In this document: positions 14,784 to 17,413 of the stretch, piece by piece
How positions within the stretch are numbered: the first letter of the stretch is position 1
How the letters are laid out: every line of letters begins with the position of its first letter
DNA from: CAYJAD01 sp964371505
GTDB taxonomy: Bacteria > Desulfobacterota > Desulfovibrionia > Desulfovibrionales > Desulfovibrionaceae
Direction: 5' to 3'
Length of the DNA: 17,413 nt
Assembly (NCBI GenBank): GCA_964371505.1
Contig: CAYJNG010000042.1
Location: forward strand, 1-17,413
Translations under genes and position numbers: made by a program
Notes under the pieces: model-generated
What the model saw: only the letters and a program-made list of their open reading frames with translations
Told to the model about the DNA's origin: nothing
Databases searched by the model: none

Positions 14784-15206
14784 ATGAGCGCAGAGCAAGT
14801 GCACGCCCAAGTGGAAGCATGGCTGGAAGAATGGAAAGTTGATCCTCTCAATGCCAAGGAAGCTTTTGTAAGTTTTTATACATGGCTTAAAAGTGAAGGC
14901 GTTCAATTTGAATTTAAAGAGCGTCCAAGTGTAAGCTATTCTTTACGCGCTATACATCCTATGCAAAAAGAAAGGCCTCTTTTTGCCCTTATTGACGTGG
15001 TAGATGATGACCCAGAAGAGCGTTGGCTCTCAGTTTGCTTTTACGCTGATATGATACACGACCGAGAAGAATTAGGGGATTTTGTACCCAATGGCTTAAT
15101 GGGCTTGCATGCCTTGTGCCTTAACTTGGAAGAGGATGATACTAGCATGCGCGACTATATACAAAATAGACTTATGGAAGCAGCAAGCGTGGCGAAAAAG
15201 TTTTAA
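14784..15206 (+). CDS. Conserved-looking acidic protein of unknown function
   Basis: This 140-residue soluble protein is not recognised by name. It is acidic and has a well-structured mix of segments: an N-terminal helix (VEAWLEEWKVD, 9-19), FEFKERPSVSYSLRA (42-56), RPLFALIDVVDDDPEERWLSVCFYADMI (64-91, with a DDDPEERW cluster) and GDFVPNGLMGLHALCLNLEEDD (97-118). The second half alternates hydrophobic strands with acidic turns and looks like one compact alpha/beta domain. It has no signal peptide, membrane span or Cys motif. GGAG precedes the ATG at 14784. It follows nifS after a hairpin, so it may be expressed partly with the Fe-S genes, but a role there is only guilt by association. It ends at the shared terminator region at 15336. 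Confidence 0.82.
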   Translation: MSAEQVHAQVEAWLEEWKVDPLNAKEAFVSFYTWLKSEGVQFEFKERPSVSYSLRAIHPMQKERPLFALIDVVDDDPEERWLSVCFYADMIHDREELGDFVPNGLMGLHALCLNLEEDDTSMRDYIQNRLMEAASVAKKF

Positions 15207-15217
15207 GCCTGTGTAAA

Positions 15218-15295
15218 GCGTAGCGTGCTATTTTGGGTAATGGTGCTGCGTAGCATAGTGAAAAATCTATGCATAGTTGCGCTATGCGTTGCTAC
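15218..15295. repeat. Cluster of interleaved inverted and direct repeats
   Basis: GCGTAGC occurs at 15218-15224 and 15248-15254. GCATAG (15253-15258) pairs with CTATGC (15267-15272); a second GCATAG (15271-15276) pairs with CTATGC (15282-15287); and outer arms GTAGC (15250-15254) and GCTAC (15291-15295) can enclose them. This gives competing or nested hairpins in a 130-base stretch after the 140-residue protein gene and before the shared terminator. It could be a small structured RNA, an mRNA 3' end structure or a degenerate repeat. Confidence 0.45.
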
Positions 15296-15335
15296 ATTAT
15301 AATACTATTTGTCTTTTCATTGAGCCGTACAATGT

Positions 15336-15371
15336 AAAAAAGCTCCTTACCATTTGGTGAGGAGCTTTTTT
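15336..15371. terminator. Bidirectional rho-independent terminator
   Basis: GCTCCTTACC (15342-15351) pairs with GGTGAGGAGC (15356-15365), ten pairs including one G-T, with a 4-base loop. Six A precede the stem and six T follow it, so it works on both strands. It separates the + strand gene ending at 15206 from the - strand mucR gene ending at 15470. Confidence 0.88.
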
Positions 15372-15469
15372 ATGATTATAAATAAAAGGCTTTGAACAAG
15401 TTCAAGACGGTACGTTATATGTAGCGTGTTTTATGAAAATAGTTAAAGTTTTTCTTTAAGGTGGTTGGT

Positions 15470-15955
15470 TTATTGTTCGGCTTTTCTTTTTTTAGCTTTG
15501 CGAGCTTCTTGCGCTTTCATTACATTAGATTTCATACGTGCAAAATGTTTTTCAGACATGAGAGCTTGTGTAGAAGGGTAACCACAAAGTTTTAAATAGC
15601 CTTCACGAGTAAGACCATTATGTGTGGAAAGGTGGCGCTCTGTTAATGCTTGTCCTTCTTTGCCGCAAATACAGCAAGTAATCTTGTCACGAGTGATGGC
15701 ATCTTCTGGTTTTACCATAAGTTTGCGTTTGGTATAACCGCAGGTAATGGAAGTTTTTGCAGGTTTTTCTGTGGCTTTTTCTTCTTGAACGCATTCTTGA
15801 CTTTCGGCACACACGCTACCTGCAGGTGCAAAGCTATCTCCATGAATGGAGGTAAGTCCTTTTAAGAAAGTATTGTATTGCTCAAGAATAAAAGCAGGTG
15901 ATTGGCCTTGGTTGTTTTCCATGATCATACGCAAAAGTTCTGTTTTATCAATCAT
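15470..15955 (-). CDS. MucR/Ros-family zinc-finger transcription regulator
   Basis: MucR/Ros proteins are nucleoid-associated regulators that bind AT-rich DNA through a prokaryotic Cys2-His2 zinc finger. From ATG 15955 the protein has 161 residues. An N-terminal helical oligomerisation region has IDKTELLRMIMENN. A variable linker (about 45-70) follows, then ITCGYTKRKLMVKPEDAI. The finger reads CCICGKEGQALTERHLSTHNGLTREGYLKLCGY, with the Cys pair, two His and the family's GLT-x-x-x-Y-L turn. The tail is strongly basic (KAQEARKAKKRK). GGAG stands six bases before ATG 15955; the frame could open at a TTG at 15973, which is less likely. Its own promoter lies at 15981-16009. The very AT-rich DNA just upstream is a plausible target for autoregulation. 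Confidence 0.92.
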   Translation of the reverse strand: MIDKTELLRMIMENNQGQSPAFILEQYNTFLKGLTSIHGDSFAPAGSVCAESQECVQEEKATEKPAKTSITCGYTKRKLMVKPEDAITRDKITCCICGKEGQALTERHLSTHNGLTREGYLKLCGYPSTQALMSEKHFARMKSNVMKAQEARKAKKRKAEQ

Positions 15956-15980
15956 AGTGACTCCTTTTTTCAATTTATAA

Positions 15981-16009
15981 AATGTAAGCTGTTATATATA
16001 ATTAGTCAA
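15981..16009 (-). promoter_or_regulatory. Sigma-70 promoter of the mucR-type gene
   Basis: On the - strand TTGACT (16009-16004) is followed by exactly 17 bases and TACATT (15986-15981), leaving a leader of about 20 bases before ATG 15955. Both boxes match the consensus at four or more of six positions and the spacing is ideal. Confidence 0.6.
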
Positions 16010-16199
16010 CACAATATTATGTTTGATAATGTATTATTTCTTATTAACACTTCTAAGGTAAAATATAATGCAGTAATGCAAAGTTCTATTGAGTATAAAA
16101 ATAGTTTTATAATTACTCAACAAAGGTCTTTACTTTATGTTTTTAAATGTTTTTTTATTGATAACATACTGAAAATAAATGTAAATTCGTAATATACTA

Positions 16200-16228
16200 T
16201 TGCAAGGTGTTGACTTTGTTTGTGTAAT
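16200..16228 (+). promoter_or_regulatory. Candidate sigma-70 promoter for groESL (distal)
   Basis: TTGCAA (16200-16205), a 17-base spacer and TGTAAT (16223-16228) fit sigma-70 spacing. This would give a leader of about 250 bases containing the inverted repeat at 16252-16352. The neighbouring TTGACT (16210-16215) has no good -10 partner at the right distance. Confidence 0.4.
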
Positions 16229-16251
16229 TTTTTACCTAGCCTACGACGGGA

Positions 16252-16352
16252 GGGGTAAAAAAAAATTGCTCTTAAAAAGAGTAAAACCATCTAAAATAAT
16301 AGCTAAAAAAAAATTACTTTTGAAAAAGAGTGATTTTTTTTGCTTTACCCCC
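16252..16352 (+). promoter_or_regulatory. Long imperfect inverted repeat with an embedded tandem repeat in the groES leader
   Basis: GGGGTAAA followed by an A run and TTGCTCTT (16252-16273) can pair, with a GC bulge and two G-U pairs, with AAGAGTGA, a T run and TTTACCCC (16326-16351). Within it, a segment of about 27 bases at 16256-16282 recurs at 16304-16331 with few changes: T, nine A, TT, then CTCTT- or CTTTT-like bases and AAAAAGAGT. Either arm can also form a small hairpin of its own. The function is unknown; a transcription attenuator or regulator-binding region for groESL is possible. Confidence 0.45.
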
Positions 16353-16380
16353 TTTTCAATTTTGTAATGAGGATTATACT
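16353..16380 (+). promoter_or_regulatory. Candidate proximal promoter for groESL
   Basis: TTTTCA (16353-16358), a 16-base spacer and TATACT (16375-16380) resemble a sigma-70 promoter with a good -10 box. CCCCC just upstream (16348-16352) and TTTTGAAA (16318-16325) recall the two sigma-32 boxes but are too far apart (about 22 bases) to be one heat-shock promoter. Confidence 0.35.
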
Positions 16381-16391
16381 ACTACTCGTTC

Positions 16392-16458
16392 GCCCGCTTT
16401 ATGTGGGCACACACCAAAACACTACGCAGTATGTGGACATTTGATGCCTATGTACTGC
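16392..16458 (+). promoter_or_regulatory. Two hairpins in the groES 5' leader
   Basis: GCCCGC (16392-16397) pairs with GTGGGC (16403-16408) around a 5-base loop, and GCAGTA (16426-16431) pairs with TACTGC (16453-16458). They end about 12 bases before the AT-rich stretch leading to the ribosome-binding site GAGGAAAGG. The ribosome-binding site itself looks unpaired, so a classical RNA thermometer is not obvious; mRNA stabilisation is an alternative. Confidence 0.35.
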
Positions 16459-16488
16459 CAAATTCATTTTTTGTGAGGAAAGGAAATT

Positions 16489-16776
16489 ATGACACTGAAG
16501 CCCCTTAACGATCGCGTGCTTGTAAAGCGTCTTGAAAGTGAAGAAAAGACCGCTGGTGGTCTCTATATCCCTGATACAGCCAAAGAAAAGCCTTCTAAGG
16601 GCGAAATCGTTGCTGCAGGCCCCGGTAAAGTTGCTGAAGACGGCAAGCGTATAGCCATGGAAGTTAAAGTTGGTGACGCAGTTCTTTTCAACAAATATGC
16701 TGGCACTGAAGTTAAAATTGATGGCACTGAATATTTAGTAATGCGCGAAGATGATATCCTCGCCGTTATTGCCTAA
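16489..16776 (+). CDS. groES: Co-chaperonin GroES
   Basis: GroES forms the seven-subunit lid of the GroEL folding chamber. The 95 residues match the family: LKPLNDRVLVKRLESEEKTAGG (3-24), the mobile loop that contacts GroEL (about 18-33, GGLYIPDTAKEK), GEIVAAGPGK (38-47), VGDAVLFNKYAGTEVK (61-76) and the end REDDILAVIA. AGGAAAGGAAATT gives a strong ribosome-binding site. Codon use is visibly more regular and GC-richer than in the surrounding genes, as expected for high expression. groEL follows after 35 bases with its own Shine-Dalgarno, so the two form the usual operon. Confidence 0.98.
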   Translation: MTLKPLNDRVLVKRLESEEKTAGGLYIPDTAKEKPSKGEIVAAGPGKVAEDGKRIAMEVKVGDAVLFNKYAGTEVKIDGTEYLVMREDDILAVIA

Positions 16777-16811
16777 TTTTTAGATATAGATTCACGAGGA
16801 GAATAGAAAAC

Positions 16812-17413
16812 ATGTCTGCTAAAGAAATTTTATTTGATGTTAAAGCCCGCGAAAAACTTTCCCGCGGTGTAGATAAGCTTGCTAACGCTGTTAAGGTAAC
16901 TCTTGGCCCTAAAGGTCGTAACGTAGTTATCGAAAAGAGCTTCGGCGCTCCTGTTATCACCAAAGACGGTGTAACCGTAGCAAAAGAAATCGAACTTGAA
17001 GACAAGTTTGAAAACATGGGTGCTCAAATGGTTAAGGAAGTTGCTTCTAAAACTTCCGACGTAGCCGGTGACGGTACAACCACTGCTACCGTGCTTGCAC
17101 AAGCCATTTACCGCGAAGGTGTAAAGCTTGTGGCTGCCGGTCGTAACCCCATGGCCATTAAGCGCGGTATCGACAAGGGCGTAGAGGCTCTTGTGGCTGA
17201 ACTTGCTAACCTTGCTAAGCCTACACGCGATCAAAAAGAAATCGCTCAAGTAGGTACCATTTCTGCTAACTCTGATGCTACCATCGGTACCATCATTGCT
17301 GAAGCTATGGATAGAGTAGGTAAAGAAGGCGTTATCACTGTGGAAGAAGCCAAAGGCCTTGAAACCACCATGGACGTGGTTGAAGGTATGCGTTTTGACC
17401 GTGGTTACCTTTC
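16812..17413 (+). CDS. groEL: Chaperonin GroEL (5' part, runs off the window)
   Basis: The first 200 codons of GroEL (about 545 residues in the family) are present, starting MSAKEILFDVKAREKLSRGV and still open at the right edge. GroEL is the cytoplasmic ATP-driven folding chamber. The equatorial-domain ATP site is intact: TLGPKGRNVV (30-39), ITKDGVTVAKEI (49-60) and the GDGTTT loop at 87-92. GTISANSD (148-155) and VGKEGVITVEE (169-179) follow normally, and the window ends in the apical domain. GAGGAG lies about ten bases before the ATG at 16812. Only one groEL is visible, directly behind groES, so this is probably the main housekeeping copy. Confidence 0.98.
   Translation, partial: MSAKEILFDVKAREKLSRGVDKLANAVKVTLGPKGRNVVIEKSFGAPVITKDGVTVAKEIELEDKFENMGAQMVKEVASKTSDVAGDGTTTATVLAQAIYREGVKLVAAGRNPMAIKRGIDKGVEALVAELANLAKPTRDQKEIAQVGTISANSDATIGTIIAEAMDRVGKEGVITVEEAKGLETTMDVVEGMRFDRGYL

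Larger units (their letters stand above)
15956..16488. other. 533-base gene-free, AT-rich divergent control region (mucR / groES)
   Basis: I find no convincing gene here. Bases 16010-16200 are extremely AT-rich. GTGTTGACT occurs in opposite orientation at its two ends (16004-16012 as the reverse complement, 16207-16215 direct). A groES-side promoter candidate, a long imperfect inverted repeat and two leader hairpins follow. No CIRCE element (TTAGCACTC-N9-GAGTGCTAA) is present, which argues against HrcA control of groESL. Confidence 0.7.

Noticed and set aside
15902..16192. 96-codon + strand open frame spanning the mucR start and the AT-rich spacer
   Set aside because: Half lies antisense to mucR and its promoter; the rest is the composition expected from AT-rich DNA, with no ribosome-binding site.
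16201..16488. CIRCE operator or canonical sigma-32 promoter before groES
   Set aside because: No TTAGCACTC/GAGTGCTAA pair is present, and the nearest TTGAAA-like and CCCCC boxes are about 22 bases apart rather than 13-15.

Overview
The window looks like chromosomal core DNA from a moderately AT-rich delta-proteobacterium, most likely a member of the Desulfovibrionaceae (Desulfovibrio / Bilophila / Taurinivorans type). The basis is the combination of a three-domain NifU followed by NifS under an Rrf2 regulator, a MucR/Ros-type zinc-finger regulator, HDOD plus GGDEF signalling proteins beside dprA and xerC, and a groESL operon without a visible CIRCE operator. The family assignment is inference from gene content and protein style; no 16S or other marker is present.

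Layout. 1-1240: the tail of an upstream + strand gene, a perfect bidirectional terminator, and an unrecognised eight-helix membrane protein on the - strand. 1241-3618 (+): a CpoB/YbgF-like lipoprotein whose stop codon overlaps the start of dprA. 3813-6915 (+): a tight run of a 101-residue PilZ/HD-GYP-N-like small protein, an HDOD protein with a complete HD metal site, a GGDEF protein with a degenerate receiver domain, and xerC. 6921-10204 (-): a small family-2 glycosyltransferase, then proB-proA (first two steps of proline synthesis). 10392-10468 (-): tRNA-His with its own promoter and terminator. 10720-11979 (+): murA. 12095-14669 (+): Rrf2 regulator, nifU and nifS (Fe-S cluster assembly), followed by a conserved-looking acidic protein (14784-15206). 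15470-15955 (-): a MucR-type regulator. 15956-16488: a 533-base gene-free AT-rich region holding the divergent control regions of mucR and groES. 16489-17413 (+): groES and the first 200 codons of groEL.

How the genes work together. Most are housekeeping genes: envelope (CpoB-like protein, MurA), DNA uptake/recombination (DprA, XerC), proline synthesis, Fe-S assembly and protein folding. The least ordinary part is the three-gene signalling cassette at 3813-5956, lodged between dprA and xerC and tightly packed against xerC. It combines an apparently active diguanylate cyclase, fused to a receiver that cannot be phosphorylated in the usual way, with an HDOD protein that keeps the metal-binding residues of active HD phosphohydrolases. 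A possible sigma-28-like promoter precedes it. The second region worth attention is the groES leader, which holds a degenerate tandem repeat and a long imperfect inverted repeat. I saw no CRISPR array, insertion sequence, prophage or obvious defence system.
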